64,000 bases of DNA from Pseudoalteromonas phenolica (GTDB taxonomy: Bacteria; Pseudomonadota; Gammaproteobacteria; Enterobacterales; Alteromonadaceae): the NCBI RefSeq assembly GCF_001444405.1, contig NZ_CP013187.1:1984001-2048000 (forward strand), read 5' to 3'. The position numbers and the translations under genes were made by a program. This document shows positions 17,931 to 26,666 of the stretch, one piece after another; the first letter of the stretch is position 1; every line of letters starts with the position of its first letter. Under the pieces are notes generated by a model that saw only the letters and a program-made list of their open reading frames with translations, had not been told where the DNA came from and did no database searches.

Positions 17931-17954
17931 ACACTTTACGTTAACGTAAAGTGT
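17931..17954. promoter_or_regulatory. LiuR-type operator upstream of bkd operon
   Basis: A perfect 24-bp palindrome with core TTTACGTTAACGTAAA. From memory, this matches the motif described by comparative genomics for LiuR, a MerR-family regulator of branched-chain amino acid degradation in gammaproteobacteria. It is 130 nt upstream of bkdA1, a target expected for LiuR. Confidence 0.7.
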
Positions 17955-17984
17955 TATTCAACAGATCATAGATGAATAACACTT
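17949..17984. repeat. 12-bp-arm inverted repeat overlapping the LiuR-like site
   Basis: AAGTGTTATTCA (17949-17960) and TGAATAACACTT (17973-17984) are perfect inverted copies with a 12-nt loop. The left arm shares AAGTGT with the LiuR-like palindrome, so the two structures are mutually exclusive. It lies downstream of astE on the minus strand, without a U-tract. Confidence 0.5.
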
Positions 17985-18048
17985 AATTTGCATAAATATT
18001 ACTGGAAAGAAAAGAATACGCTATCTTATTATCTTTTAATTCAGTTGC

Positions 18049-19083
18049 TTATATGAAGTTTTCATTAATTTGCATAGGAATAACGGTTAACAATGCACGT
18101 TGACCTAGTGCAACTTTAGCATTTGGGAAAATAATGGCTTCGCCTTCAACTTCTGCAAAATACTGCTTTTCGCCGTCATTTGCTAACAACTCACCTTTTG
18201 CAAAGCCTGTGAAGTTCACTGCGCTATCTGGGAAGGTAAAGCTAAATGCTTCTTGCGTTCTGTTAATCGTTCTGTACACTTCAAATAATTCAAAGTCGTT
18301 AGAATTAAATTCCTTGTATTCGACTTTTTCTTGGCTAATTAATGCAGTCAGAGTTTGCTTGGTTTTCTCAAAGCGAGCCATATCATTTTCACCAAAAGGC
18401 TTAACCTGTCCTAGCTCTATGGTAAACGCATCAGCTCCAAATTCATTTGAAGAAAAATAACTGAATGTCGTTGCCGGTGCTGCCATCATTAATACGGTAT
18501 TAACGCCACAAGAAAGCAAGAATTGAAGCTGTGATTTTTTCCAAGGCTTGCCATTTAAAAACGGGTAAACTGCAAATTTCTCGTTTTTTGAACCTCGAAT
18601 AGCTGTGTGTAAATCATAATGACAACGATAACGCCCAGCTTCTACTTCATTAAAAAAGTCAGACACATAACTTTCTAAATTCTTCGCTCTGTCCCTTTCT
18701 GCGTTTTTCACATCACCCTTACTATGCGAACCACTGAACAAGCGGTTCAAATTCTCTTCTACAAATCGCTCACCAATATTAATTGACTTAGGATTACCAA
18801 ATATAAACAGTACGCGTTGCTTAACTTCTAACTTGCCTAAGATAATGTTTTGGATCAGTTCATCACAAATTTCAATGGGTGCAGTCTCATTACCATGAAC
18901 CGCACTTGATAAAACGATATCTTTTGTTGTTTTTACACTAGGTGTGAATTTAATAACGCCCGTATCAAGTACTTCAACTTGCGTACCATTTGCAAGGGCA
19001 AATGAAGTCGGTTCTAAATGAAATTCGTTGTCGCGTGTAATCGATAAAAAGTCACCTGACTTTTTAAGTGTTTCAAGGTACAT
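18049..19083 (-). CDS. astE: Succinylglutamate desuccinylase
   Basis: 344 aa zinc hydrolase of the AstE/aspartoacylase family. Probable zinc ligands are H63 and E66 in AVHGNETAP and H159 in YDLHTAIRGS; the catalytic Glu is probably E223 in FTIELGQ. It performs the last step of the arginine succinyltransferase pathway, releasing glutamate and succinate from N-succinylglutamate. It is separated from the other ast genes here, lying alone between pgm and the bkd operon. The start has GGGGACAG upstream and follows the pgm terminator. Confidence 0.9.
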   Translation of the reverse strand: MYLETLKKSGDFLSITRDNEFHLEPTSFALANGTQVEVLDTGVIKFTPSVKTTKDIVLSSAVHGNETAPIEICDELIQNIILGKLEVKQRVLFIFGNPKSINIGERFVEENLNRLFSGSHSKGDVKNAERDRAKNLESYVSDFFNEVEAGRYRCHYDLHTAIRGSKNEKFAVYPFLNGKPWKKSQLQFLLSCGVNTVLMMAAPATTFSYFSSNEFGADAFTIELGQVKPFGENDMARFEKTKQTLTALISQEKVEYKEFNSNDFELFEVYRTINRTQEAFSFTFPDSAVNFTGFAKGELLANDGEKQYFAEVEGEAIIFPNAKVALGQRALLTVIPMQINENFI

Positions 19084-19111
19084 ACTGTCCCCTTTTGTGA
19101 GAGTGTATAAA

Positions 19112-19140
19112 TAAAAAAGCCATGCTTGAGCATGGCTTTT
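19112..19140 (-). terminator. Intrinsic terminator of seqA-pgm
   Basis: AGCCATGC (19118-19125) and GCATGGCT (19130-19137) form the stem with loop TTGA; the minus-strand transcript continues TTTTTTAT. Confidence 0.85.
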
Positions 19141-19154
19141 ATAGAATAAATTGT

Positions 19155-20792
19155 TTAGCTAATTACAGAGTCAACAAGCGCTTTGGCCTCTTTTTCTAGC
19201 AACGCTAAATGTTCTTCACCTTTAAAAGATTCAAGGTAAATTTTGTAAATATCTTCAGTGCCTGAAGGGCGAGCTGCAAACCAGCCTGACTCAGTAAGGA
19301 CTTTCAAGCCACCTATGCCAGCTTTATTGCCTGGTGCTTCAGTGAGTTTTTCAACAATCTTGTCACCTGCAAGTGAATCTGCAGTAACATCTTCAGCACT
19401 GAGCGCTTTTAATTTGGCTTTTTGAGCTGTATTAGCTGGTGCATCAATACGTTTGTAAATTGGCGCACCGAACTCTGCTTCAAGCTCTTTGTACCGTTCT
19501 GATGGTGTTTTACCAGTTACAGCTAATATTTCGGCTGCAAGTAGACCTAAAATAAAGCCATCTTTGTCTGTATTCCAAACACTACCATCACGACGTAAGA
19601 ATGAGGCACCAGCACTTTCTTCACCACCGAATGCTAGCCACTGCTCACTTAAACCTTTTACAAACCATTTGAAACCAACTGGTACTTCATACACTTCTTT
19701 ATCAAGTGACTTAACCACTTTGTCGATCATTGCCGATGACACTAATGTTTTACCCACTTTAATGTCTTTCGCCCAATCACGATGAGTAAGAAGATAATCA
19801 ATCGCCACTGCTAAGAAATGATTTGGATTCATCAAACCATCTTTGGTTACTATGCCATGACGGTCGTAGTCAGGATCGTTTCCGATACCAATATCGAAGT
19901 CATCTTTTAAAGCAATTAAGTTTGCCATCGCGTAAGGTGACGAACAATCCATACGGATCTTGCCATCTTTATCTAAAGGCATAAATGCAAAACGAGGATC
20001 AACCTCAGGATTTACAACGGTTAAATCAAGGCCATACTTTTCTTTAATTACAGGCCAGAAATTAATACCAGAACCACCTAGTGGATCGATACCAATTTTT
20101 ACACCTGCTTTTGCAATCGCGTCTAGATCAACAATATTGATTAAATCTTCAACATAGGGTGTGATTAAATCTTCATACTTAATGAAGCCTGATTGCTTGG
20201 CTTTAGCGAAAGGAAATAATTCGACTTCGACTAAATCTTCTAGCAATAGCTGGTTTGCTCTGTCTTCGATCCAATTAGTGATATCTGTATCAGCAGGACC
20301 ACCATTTGGCGGGTTATATTTGAACCCACCATCTTCAGGTGGGTTGTGAGAAGGCGTCACAACAATACCATCGCTCAATTCATGTGGATGTGCTTTGTTG
20401 TAACAGACAACCGCATGGCTAATCACAGGTGTTGGTGTGTAGTCATCATTTTCTTGCGTAATGACTTGTACTTCATTCGCTACTAACACTTCTATTGCTG
20501 AATTGAATGCAGCTTCCGATAATGCATGTGTGTCTTTACCCAAAAATAATGGGCCAAAGATGTTATTCGCCTTTCTATAATCACAAATAGCTTGTGTGAT
20601 GGCTAAAATATGAGATTCGTTAAATTTTACATTTAACGAACATCCACGGTGTCCTGATGTACCAAAAGCTACACATTGCTCTGGGTTTTGCTCTAGGTCT
20701 GGTTCATTAAGATAATAAGCCGAGACAAGTTTTGGAATATTCACTAATGTGTCATGTTTTGCTGGTTTACCAGCACCTGGATGGATAGACAT
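19155..20792 (-). CDS. pgm: Phosphoglucomutase (alpha-D-glucose phosphate-specific)
   Basis: 545 aa, close to the usual 546 of bacterial Pgm. The phosphoserine is S148 in VVTPSHNPPEDGGFKYNPPNGG, the metal loop is D306-D308-D310 in GNDPDYDRHG, the sugar-binding EES lies in FGGEESAGASFLRRDG, and the phosphate-binding loop is near the end (RPSGTEDIYKIY). It interconverts glucose 1- and 6-phosphate. It sits 9 nt after seqA in an operon, an order also seen in enterobacteria. Confidence 0.96.
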   Translation of the reverse strand: MSIHPGAGKPAKHDTLVNIPKLVSAYYLNEPDLEQNPEQCVAFGTSGHRGCSLNVKFNESHILAITQAICDYRKANNIFGPLFLGKDTHALSEAAFNSAIEVLVANEVQVITQENDDYTPTPVISHAVVCYNKAHPHELSDGIVVTPSHNPPEDGGFKYNPPNGGPADTDITNWIEDRANQLLLEDLVEVELFPFAKAKQSGFIKYEDLITPYVEDLINIVDLDAIAKAGVKIGIDPLGGSGINFWPVIKEKYGLDLTVVNPEVDPRFAFMPLDKDGKIRMDCSSPYAMANLIALKDDFDIGIGNDPDYDRHGIVTKDGLMNPNHFLAVAIDYLLTHRDWAKDIKVGKTLVSSAMIDKVVKSLDKEVYEVPVGFKWFVKGLSEQWLAFGGEESAGASFLRRDGSVWNTDKDGFILGLLAAEILAVTGKTPSERYKELEAEFGAPIYKRIDAPANTAQKAKLKALSAEDVTADSLAGDKIVEKLTEAPGNKAGIGGLKVLTESGWFAARPSGTEDIYKIYLESFKGEEHLALLEKEAKALVDSVIS

Positions 20793-20801
20793 ATAACGTC
20801 C

Positions 20802-21344
20802 TTATAAGTAATCTCTAATAGTTTCAGCGTCAGATTCTTTATACCCCAAACCTAGGGCTACCTCATGTAACATCATCTTCTTACGTGTGGTATTAGAATT
20901 GGTCATGACCCAATATTCACTGTCTGCAATATTTTTAGGGTTCATACTACTGCCACTTTCTAACAAAGCTTCTTTACTTTTTGCAAAATAAATTCTATCG
21001 CGGCCTTTGATCTCTAATACTGAATCAAAGCCATCTTTATGAGTGCGGTGTAAAGCACTTAAAATAAATAAGAAACGGCCAACTACACCTTTTTGCATAG
21101 CTAATTCTTCTTTATTTAAAATATTAAAAACACTAGCAGGTTTAGTGGTCACTTTTGTGACGCTTTGTTCTTCAACAATTGCTTGCTTTGGTGTTTCTTC
21201 AATTACAACATCATCAACTTTTGGGGATGTGCTGGGTGATAATTTTAATAAACGACGAAGAATGTCTGAGGCACTTTCGCCAATGCTTTGCGTATTACTG
21301 GCGATATATTGATAAAGCTCGTCATCTATTTCTATTTTTTTCAT
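20802..21344 (-). CDS. seqA: SeqA, negative modulator of replication initiation
   Basis: 180 aa. The N-terminal oligomerisation helix-strand motif MKKIEIDDELYQYIASNTQSIGESASDILRRLL (1-33) is highly conserved. After a variable Pro/Thr-rich linker (36-75) comes the C-terminal domain that binds hemimethylated GATC (FLFILSALHRTHKDGFDSVLEIKGRDRIYFA; NPKNIADSEYWVMTNSNTTRKKMML). SeqA sequesters oriC, so the organism probably has Dam methylation. The start has AGGA 5 nt upstream. Cotranscribed with pgm and divergent from ybfF. Confidence 0.96.
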   Translation of the reverse strand: MKKIEIDDELYQYIASNTQSIGESASDILRRLLKLSPSTSPKVDDVVIEETPKQAIVEEQSVTKVTTKPASVFNILNKEELAMQKGVVGRFLFILSALHRTHKDGFDSVLEIKGRDRIYFAKSKEALLESGSSMNPKNIADSEYWVMTNSNTTRKKMMLHEVALGLGYKESDAETIRDYL

Positions 21345-21470
21345 GCTTTTCCTGTCATTACTGATTTTGGTGCATCGAGCTGATTATATAATGAAATTCG
21401 TCAAGACACTATGCCTTTGCATTTCGTTAATAGACTGGCAAAATTACCGCATAATTTATCGGAGTGCAAA

Positions 21471-22229
21471 ATGCTATTAAATTACAAGCAAACAGGGTCT
21501 GGTCCCGCAGTCGTAATCATTCATGGATTATTTGGTTCACTTGAGAACTTAAACGTTATCGCCAAAGCCCTTAGCGAACATTACACGGTTATCAATGTAG
21601 ATTTAAGAAATCACGGTGCATCTTTTCATAATGCTCAAGTGAGTTACCCTGCTATGGCCCAAGATGTAATTCATTTACTCGATGAATTGAATATATCGAA
21701 AGCACATATCGTAGGTCATTCAATGGGCGGCAAAGTTGCAATGCAGGTTGCGATGCTTGATGAAACACGTGTAGACAAACTAGTTGTTCTTGATATTACA
21801 CCTGTTGATTACCACCCTCGCCATAATTCAATCATTAAAGCGCTTCAATCTGTTCAGGAGCAAAGTGTGAACTCTCGCGGCGAAGCTGACTTAATAATGA
21901 AAGAATTTATTGATGAAATCGGCGTTAGACAATTTCTATTAAAAAGTTTGTCAAAGTTTGAAAACGGTTACGCTTGGAAATTCAACTTAAACACTATTGT
22001 TGAAAACTATTCAAAGATTATCTCAAATATAAATGAGACTCATTCTTGCCAGTGTGATACCTTATTCATTAAAGGGAATAATTCAGATTACATATTGCCA
22101 GAACACAGAGAAGCAATTGTCTCATTATTTCCAAATTCTAAAGCGAAAGTCATCCATGGTGCTGGTCACTGGCTTCATGCAGAAAAACCACAAGCCGTAA
22201 ATCGGTCAATTATTGATTTTCTTCAATAA
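21471..22229 (+). CDS. ybfF: Alpha/beta-fold esterase YbfF
   Basis: 252 aa from ATG 21471, chosen for GGAG 6 nt upstream and family alignment (LLNYKQTGSG...); the open frame continues 20 codons further upstream. Oxyanion-hole region VVIIHGLFGS (14-23), nucleophile S84 in GHSMGGK, and catalytic His233 in GAGHWLHAEKP. YbfF hydrolyses short acyl esters, including acyl-CoA-like substrates. It is divergent from seqA, as in enterobacteria and Vibrio, and precedes the ybfE-fldA-fur genes. Confidence 0.93.
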   Translation: MLLNYKQTGSGPAVVIIHGLFGSLENLNVIAKALSEHYTVINVDLRNHGASFHNAQVSYPAMAQDVIHLLDELNISKAHIVGHSMGGKVAMQVAMLDETRVDKLVVLDITPVDYHPRHNSIIKALQSVQEQSVNSRGEADLIMKEFIDEIGVRQFLLKSLSKFENGYAWKFNLNTIVENYSKIISNINETHSCQCDTLFIKGNNSDYILPEHREAIVSLFPNSKAKVIHGAGHWLHAEKPQAVNRSIIDFLQ

Positions 22230-22314
22230 TTAACGAGTTTTTCTATCGCACTATTAAATTATGATACTCGGTTATGGTATAGTAGCCGCCGTTTAAATAT
22301 TAGTTAGAGCAAGT

Positions 22315-22536
22315 ATGGCCAATCAGTATATTCAACAGTTTGAAACTATGGGACTGTATTTCGGTTTAGCAGGCATCTTTTTCTTTATCGGAATGGCAAT
22401 CAATGATGTTTTAAAGAAAGGTGATGTGCCAAAATTTGGTCGATATATTGTTTGGCTCGTATTGTTTCTAGGCTGTTCAGGTTTTATTGCGAAAGGGCTT
22501 ATTCAAGCATTTTGGCAAGGCGCTGGCGTAGGATAA
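22315..22536 (+). CDS. DUF2788 small membrane protein
   Basis: 73 aa with two transmembrane helices (about 16-34 and 44-62). The family DUF2788 is recognisable from GIFFFIGMAINDVLKKGDVPKFGRYIVWLVLFLGCSGFIAKG. Function unknown. Its TAA overlaps the ribosome binding site of ybfE, which starts 2 nt later, so the two are translationally linked. It is usually found in this ybfF-ybfE-fldA context. Confidence 0.88.
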   Translation: MANQYIQQFETMGLYFGLAGIFFFIGMAINDVLKKGDVPKFGRYIVWLVLFLGCSGFIAKGLIQAFWQGAGVG

Positions 22537-22538
22537 AC

Positions 22539-22817
22539 ATGGCCAAGTCAGAAACAGATCGTACAACTATCGATCTTTTTGAAAATGAAAAACGTCCTGG
22601 TCGACCAAAGACTAATCCGCTTCCTCGTGAAGTACAGTTGAAGGTTAATAAGCGAAACCAGATCAAACGTGATAAGGCAAGAGGGTTAAAGCGCATTGAG
22701 TTCAAAGTATCCTCGGAGCTTTACCAAGCTCTAAGTGATATGGCACAAGCGCAAAATATCAGCCGTAGCGCGCTGATAGAAACCATTTTGCAAGAGAAAT
22801 TAGCGAACAATAGATAG
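22539..22817 (+). CDS. ybfE: YbfE family protein (LexA-regulated CopG-like protein)
   Basis: 92 aa from ATG 22539 (AGGA 5 nt upstream); the longer open frame overlaps DUF2788 and is not used. N-terminal TTIDLFENEKRPGRPKTNPLPREVQLKVNKRNQIKRDKARGLKRIE is basic and characteristic of YbfE. The C-terminus (VSSELYQALSDMAQAQNISRSALIETIL) resembles a ribbon-helix-helix domain. In E. coli the gene is LexA-regulated; no LexA box was found immediately upstream here. It is followed by fldA after 14 nt. Confidence 0.88.
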   Translation: MAKSETDRTTIDLFENEKRPGRPKTNPLPREVQLKVNKRNQIKRDKARGLKRIEFKVSSELYQALSDMAQAQNISRSALIETILQEKLANNR

Positions 22818-22831
22818 AAGGTAAGTATTAC

Positions 22832-23359
22832 ATGGCAAGCGTAGGTATTTTTTTCGGTAGTGATACTGGTAACACTGAACACGTTGCTAAAATGATTCAA
22901 AAAGAGCTTGGTAAAAAGCTTGTTGATGTAAAAGACATCGCTAAAAGTAGTAAAGAAGAAATTGCTGAGTTTGATTTAATCCTATTTGGTATTCCAACTT
23001 GGTATTACGGTGAAGCACAATGTGATTGGGATGATTTCTTCCCTGAACTAGAAGAAGTTGATTTCGAAGGTAAGCTAGTGGCTATTTTTGGTTGTGGTGA
23101 CCAAGAAGATTATGCTGAGTATTTCCTTGATGCAATGGGTATGATCAACGACATTGTAACTGAACGTGGTGCTATTGTTGTCGGTCATTGGTCTACAGAG
23201 GGGTATGATTTCGAAGCCTCTAAAGCGATGGCTGATGATAATCATTTTGTTGGCCTAGGTATTGACGAAGACCGTCAACCAGAGTTGACAGAACAACGTG
23301 TCAAGGCATGGTGTGCGCAAGTATTTGATGAAATGTGCCTAAGCGAATTAGTCGACTAG
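22832..23359 (+). CDS. fldA: Flavodoxin
   Basis: 175 aa long-chain flavodoxin. The FMN phosphate loop is GSDTGNTEHVAK (9-20). Also typical are ILFGIPTWYYGEAQCDWDDFFPELEEVDFEGKLVAIFGCGDQEDYAEYFLDAMG and WSTEGYDFEASKA. It is an electron carrier that replaces ferredoxin and supplies several biosynthetic enzymes. It is in the ybfE-fldA cluster immediately before fur, the same order as in many gammaproteobacteria. The start is preceded by AAGGTAAG. Confidence 0.95.
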   Translation: MASVGIFFGSDTGNTEHVAKMIQKELGKKLVDVKDIAKSSKEEIAEFDLILFGIPTWYYGEAQCDWDDFFPELEEVDFEGKLVAIFGCGDQEDYAEYFLDAMGMINDIVTERGAIVVGHWSTEGYDFEASKAMADDNHFVGLGIDEDRQPELTEQRVKAWCAQVFDEMCLSELVD

Positions 23360-23461
23360 TCGATTATTTTTGCACTTATAGACAATGCACGTTACCTTTA
23401 GTAATGAAGTCGTGCTCATTGCTAGAGTTAAATAGAATAAATAAATTTACTGAGACAGATA

Positions 23462-23905
23462 ATGACTGATCATAACTTAGAGTTGAAGAAAGCAGGGTTA
23501 AAAGTTACTTTGCCAAGAATTAAAATTTTAGAAATCTTACAGTCACCTGATAACCAACACATCAGTGCTGAAGATGTTTATAAGATTTTATTAGATAAAG
23601 GCGAAGAAATTGGCCTAGCGACAGTTTACAGAGTTCTTAACCAGTTTGATGACGCAGGCATTGTTACTCGCCACCATTTTGAAGGTGGTAAATCTGTTTT
23701 TGAATTAGCTGGCAGTACTCACCATGATCATCTTGTATGTTTGAAATGTGGTAAGGTTGTTGAGTTTGAAGATGAGATTATCGAAACACGTCAAGTTGAG
23801 ATTGCAACTCAAAACGGTATCAAGTTAACGAATCACTCTTTATACCTTTACGGTGAATGTGAAGATACCGAAGCGTGTAAGAAATACGCTGAAGAAAACA
23901 GCTAA
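23462..23905 (+). CDS. fur: Ferric uptake regulator Fur
   Basis: 147 aa. Winged-helix DNA-binding domain 1-82 (LKVTLPRIKILEILQ, HISAEDVYKILLDKGEEIGLATVYRVLNQFDDAGIV). The dimerisation domain has metal ligands in HHDHLVCLKCGKVVEFEDE, and a second Cys pair lies in GECEDTEAC. It represses iron uptake genes with Fe2+. It lies 102 bp after fldA with its own leader and is followed by a strong terminator. Confidence 0.97.
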   Translation: MTDHNLELKKAGLKVTLPRIKILEILQSPDNQHISAEDVYKILLDKGEEIGLATVYRVLNQFDDAGIVTRHHFEGGKSVFELAGSTHHDHLVCLKCGKVVEFEDEIIETRQVEIATQNGIKLTNHSLYLYGECEDTEACKKYAEENS

Positions 23906-23914
23906 ACAAAAAAA

Positions 23915-23936
23915 GCCGACAACAGTCGGCTTTTTT
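23915..23936 (+). terminator. Intrinsic terminator of fur
   Basis: GCCGAC (23915-23920), loop AACA, GTCGGC (23925-23930), then six T. Confidence 0.92.
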
Positions 23937-24165
23937 ATTCATATCAAATTTAAGTATTAGCCCTAGACTCCATTCAAACCGCCTTGGTATTACCCTAAAA
24001 CTGAATCTCAATTTTGGTACAGTTAATTATTTCATCTATATAAGAAAAACCGGTCGATCGCAAGGCTTGAATTTTGCTATTTAGCTGTTCTAAATAGAAG
24101 TTTTAACGAAGCTAACGTCAGTTTTAGTCCCTCAGAATGATTATGTATTATTGTGGGTATAAAGC

Positions 24166-24579
24166 TTAAATACTTTTAATCAAACTAAGTGCTATTAAAC
24201 ACAAAGACATACAAAGAGAAAGATATACCCAAAGCTTTACATACCGCGTTTGTTGACAAGCATTGTAAAAACATTGTTCTGGCTGCTCGGGATCAATCAA
24301 GATAAAAGTGGGTTGCTGCGCTCTAAATGATGAATATATATCTGATCTAAAAGCTGTTTGGCAACAATAATTGATATCATTAAATGTAAACTCAACCAAT
24401 AGACTGGATTCACCTAACATTTCCAATGGCCCAGCCTTATGCTGTTTTACTTTAACTAGATTATCCACTTGCACCTGTCGCCATATACGCTTTTTTAATT
24501 GTGTCTTTTTGCTTTGCCACATAATAAATGTGGCAGCAAAAAATAACGAAGTAACGAGTATGCTTAACCAGATCATCAC
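24166..24579 (-). CDS. Small two-TM membrane protein, coupled to the reductase gene
   Basis: 137 aa, not recognised. One transmembrane helix at 2-20 and another at about 114-134, with a soluble middle (VDNLVKVKQHKAGPLEMLGESSLLVEFTFNDINYCCQTAF...) that resembles small beta domains of DUF3592-like proteins. The start ATG overlaps the stop of the upstream ornithine-cyclodeaminase-like gene in an ATGA-type 4-nt overlap, so it is translated with the peptide/proline catabolism genes. Function unknown; a role in uptake or sensing is speculation. Confidence 0.65.
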   Translation of the reverse strand: MMIWLSILVTSLFFAATFIMWQSKKTQLKKRIWRQVQVDNLVKVKQHKAGPLEMLGESSLLVEFTFNDINYCCQTAFRSDIYSSFRAQQPTFILIDPEQPEQCFYNACQQTRYVKLWVYLSLCMSLCLIALSLIKSI

Positions 24580-25508
24580 TGTGACTTATAAACCAAATGC
24601 GCAGTTATGAGATCGCTAAGCGCAGTGCCAACTGATTTGAATAACGTGATATCCGTTTTAGCTCTTACTGTATCAAATTGATGCATTTCGCTAAGCTCTG
24701 CAATGATCTGGTGTTCCGAAAAAACGCCTTCTGCAATAGGAATGAGTATCTCCCCTGCTTCGTTAAGCACGTTCTTTTTACTATCGACAAACACTTTTGA
24801 ACGAACTACACAAGCAGAGTCACACTCTCTAAACTGTTTGTGGTGATTACCAATTAAGTCGATATGTGCGCCATCCGATACCCATTTACCATCAAATAAT
24901 GGTTCATGTGCGCCGGTACCACAGCTAATGATATCAGCCGTGCTAATCGTTTTGTGATTTGATTCTCCAATCAAAAACTCTACCTGCGAATATTTTTCAG
25001 TGAGTAACGCTCGCAAACTTTCTGCTTTATCTTTATTTCTGGCGATGATAGTGACCTTTTTAATATCTCGTACGCTCATATGAGCTTCAATCATGTAACG
25101 CGATAAATTGCCTGAGCCAAAGTACACTAAATGCGAACTATCTTGCCTTGATAAATATAGACTCGCTAATGCTGACACTGCTGCTGTTCGCCAAAGTGTC
25201 ACACTTGTTCCATCTACCAATGCCAATGGCTCACCGTGACAGCGGTCAAACAACATAATTTTTGAATATAAGCTTTTATATCCATGCTCTGCATTCGAAG
25301 GAAAATAAGTAAAAGATTTAACGCCGATAACTTCTTCATTCCATGCAGGCAAAACGGCAAAAGCATCATGGTTCTCTTCAGACTCCGATAATTCGAACAC
25401 TTGTCTCGTCGGTGTACCTGCAGGTTTCGCAAAGCCTACTTTTAATGCATCGATTACCTTGTTGAAATTTAAACTCGCATGTACTTGTTGTTCGGAAACT
25501 ATTTTCAT
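24576..25508 (-). CDS. lhpI: Ornithine cyclodeaminase/mu-crystallin family, probable pyrroline-2-carboxylate reductase
   Basis: 310 aa. Family features are GVKSFTYFPSN (substrate-binding Lys about 63), TSVTLWRTAAVSALASLYLSRQDSSHLVYFGSGNLSRYMIEAH (NAD(P) Rossmann loop about 130-140) and DLIGNHHKQFRECD. The family contains ornithine cyclodeaminase and ketimine reductases; the latter (LhpI) reduce pyrroline-2-carboxylate to L-proline. The reductase role is preferred because the window encodes the enzyme that makes this substrate (9668-10693), the gene is in a unit with an M24 peptidase, and that unit carries the shared ATTGTATACAAT operator. Ornithine cyclodeaminase cannot be excluded by sequence alone. 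Confidence 0.72.
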   Translation of the reverse strand: MKIVSEQQVHASLNFNKVIDALKVGFAKPAGTPTRQVFELSESEENHDAFAVLPAWNEEVIGVKSFTYFPSNAEHGYKSLYSKIMLFDRCHGEPLALVDGTSVTLWRTAAVSALASLYLSRQDSSHLVYFGSGNLSRYMIEAHMSVRDIKKVTIIARNKDKAESLRALLTEKYSQVEFLIGESNHKTISTADIISCGTGAHEPLFDGKWVSDGAHIDLIGNHHKQFRECDSACVVRSKVFVDSKKNVLNEAGEILIPIAEGVFSEHQIIAELSEMHQFDTVRAKTDITLFKSVGTALSDLITAHLVYKSQ

Positions 25509-25517
25509 TTCTTTTCC

Positions 25518-26597
25518 TTAATTAATCACAAACGATTTTGGTGCATGGGTTATAAACTCAAAACCGTCATTCGTAATGAGCACATCATCTTCAATGCGGA
25601 TACCACCAAAGTCAGGAATATAAACCCCAGGCTCAATAGTGATAATATTTCCTACTTCTAAGCGATAATCAGTAACAGGATTTATGAAAGGCACTTCATG
25701 TAATGCCAAACCAACGCCATGGCCTAGTCCTTTTCCTGCATATTGTTCGAACCCTGATTGAGCCAATACATCTAATGAGATCTGGTTTAGTTGCTGGCAA
25801 TCTACGCCGGCTTTAAGGCTATGCAAAGATTTTGTTTGAGATGCCAGCACAGCGTCATACATCTGTTGTTGTTGCTTATTAGGCTCCCCATAAACGTACG
25901 TTCGAGTCATATCTGAACGATAGCCATTTACCACAGCACCAAAATCAATCAGTAACAAGTCACCATAATTAAGCTTTCTTTCTCCAGGTTTTCCATGCGG
26001 CAATGCACTGCGCTCAGCAAACAATAAAATGGTGTCGAAGCTTACACCATCAGATCCAAGCTTTTTCATTTTGTAGTCAAGTTCAGTTGCCAAATCTAAT
26101 TCGGTCACCCCTTTCGATACTTGTGTGAGTAAATCTGCGAGGGCCAAATCTGCAATAGCTGCTGCTTTTTTAATTGAAGTAACTTCGAACTCGTCTTTAA
26201 CCATTCTGAGCATTTCAATGCAGCCGTCGAGTGGTGAAATATCATATGAGGCTAATTCATTCGCAATAGATAACCACACACCATAATTAACGGCTAGGCT
26301 TTCAAATCCCGTCTTTTCGTAAGGTAAGAAACGTTTTATACACGCGCCCAATGATTCGGTGTCTCTGTCTCTGCAAATAACTTCACAACCATTACTTTCT
26401 GATTTTGCCCGCTCGAAATATCTGTAATCAGTGATCAGTTTTAGACCTTGTGTTGAAACGATGAGGTATGCAGCGTTACCACTGTAACCTGTTAGGTAAA
26501 AGATGTTTTCGTAGTTAAAGACCAACAAGTTCTCTACGTCTTTCTCTTGTAAAGCTAATAATAAACGTTGCTGACGTTGAAGGTATCGTGTTTGCAT
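25518..26597 (-). CDS. M24 family Xaa-Pro peptidase
   Basis: 359 aa from ATG 26597; a TTG-started frame reaches 26639. N-terminal creatinase-like domain (1-130), then the pita-bread domain with metal ligands D218 (LLIDFGA), D229 (RSDMTRTY), H293 (GKGLGHGVGL), E322 (TIEPGVY) and E336 (IRIEDD). Such aminopeptidase P/prolidase enzymes cut bonds before proline or hydroxyproline. First gene of the unit with the pyrroline-2-carboxylate reductase-like gene, 9 nt apart. An ATTGTATACAAT operator lies 49 nt upstream of the start. Confidence 0.88.
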   Translation of the reverse strand: MQTRYLQRQQRLLLALQEKDVENLLVFNYENIFYLTGYSGNAAYLIVSTQGLKLITDYRYFERAKSESNGCEVICRDRDTESLGACIKRFLPYEKTGFESLAVNYGVWLSIANELASYDISPLDGCIEMLRMVKDEFEVTSIKKAAAIADLALADLLTQVSKGVTELDLATELDYKMKKLGSDGVSFDTILLFAERSALPHGKPGERKLNYGDLLLIDFGAVVNGYRSDMTRTYVYGEPNKQQQQMYDAVLASQTKSLHSLKAGVDCQQLNQISLDVLAQSGFEQYAGKGLGHGVGLALHEVPFINPVTDYRLEVGNIITIEPGVYIPDFGGIRIEDDVLITNDGFEFITHAPKSFVIN

Positions 26598-26645
26598 TTG
26601 AGTTATACCACTACCAATAATGGTAATAACATAACCCAAACAATA

Positions 26646-26657
26646 ATTGTATACAAT
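26646..26657. promoter_or_regulatory. Operator copy 2: ATTGTATACAAT upstream of M24 peptidase
   Basis: Perfect copy of the 12-bp palindrome found at 13847 and 34638, located between the M24 start codon (26597) and the stop of the upstream DUF1501 gene. Confidence 0.7.
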
Positions 26658-26666
26658 ATTCTTTTG

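Noticed and set aside
22450..22540. LexA box expected for ybfE
   Set aside because: No CTGT-N8-ACAG match was found in the upstream sequence, so no SOS site is claimed.
24077..24097. CTATTTAG/CTAAATAG hairpin in the 23937-24165 gap
   Set aside because: Short AT-rich stem with no U-tract or gene to terminate; probably chance.
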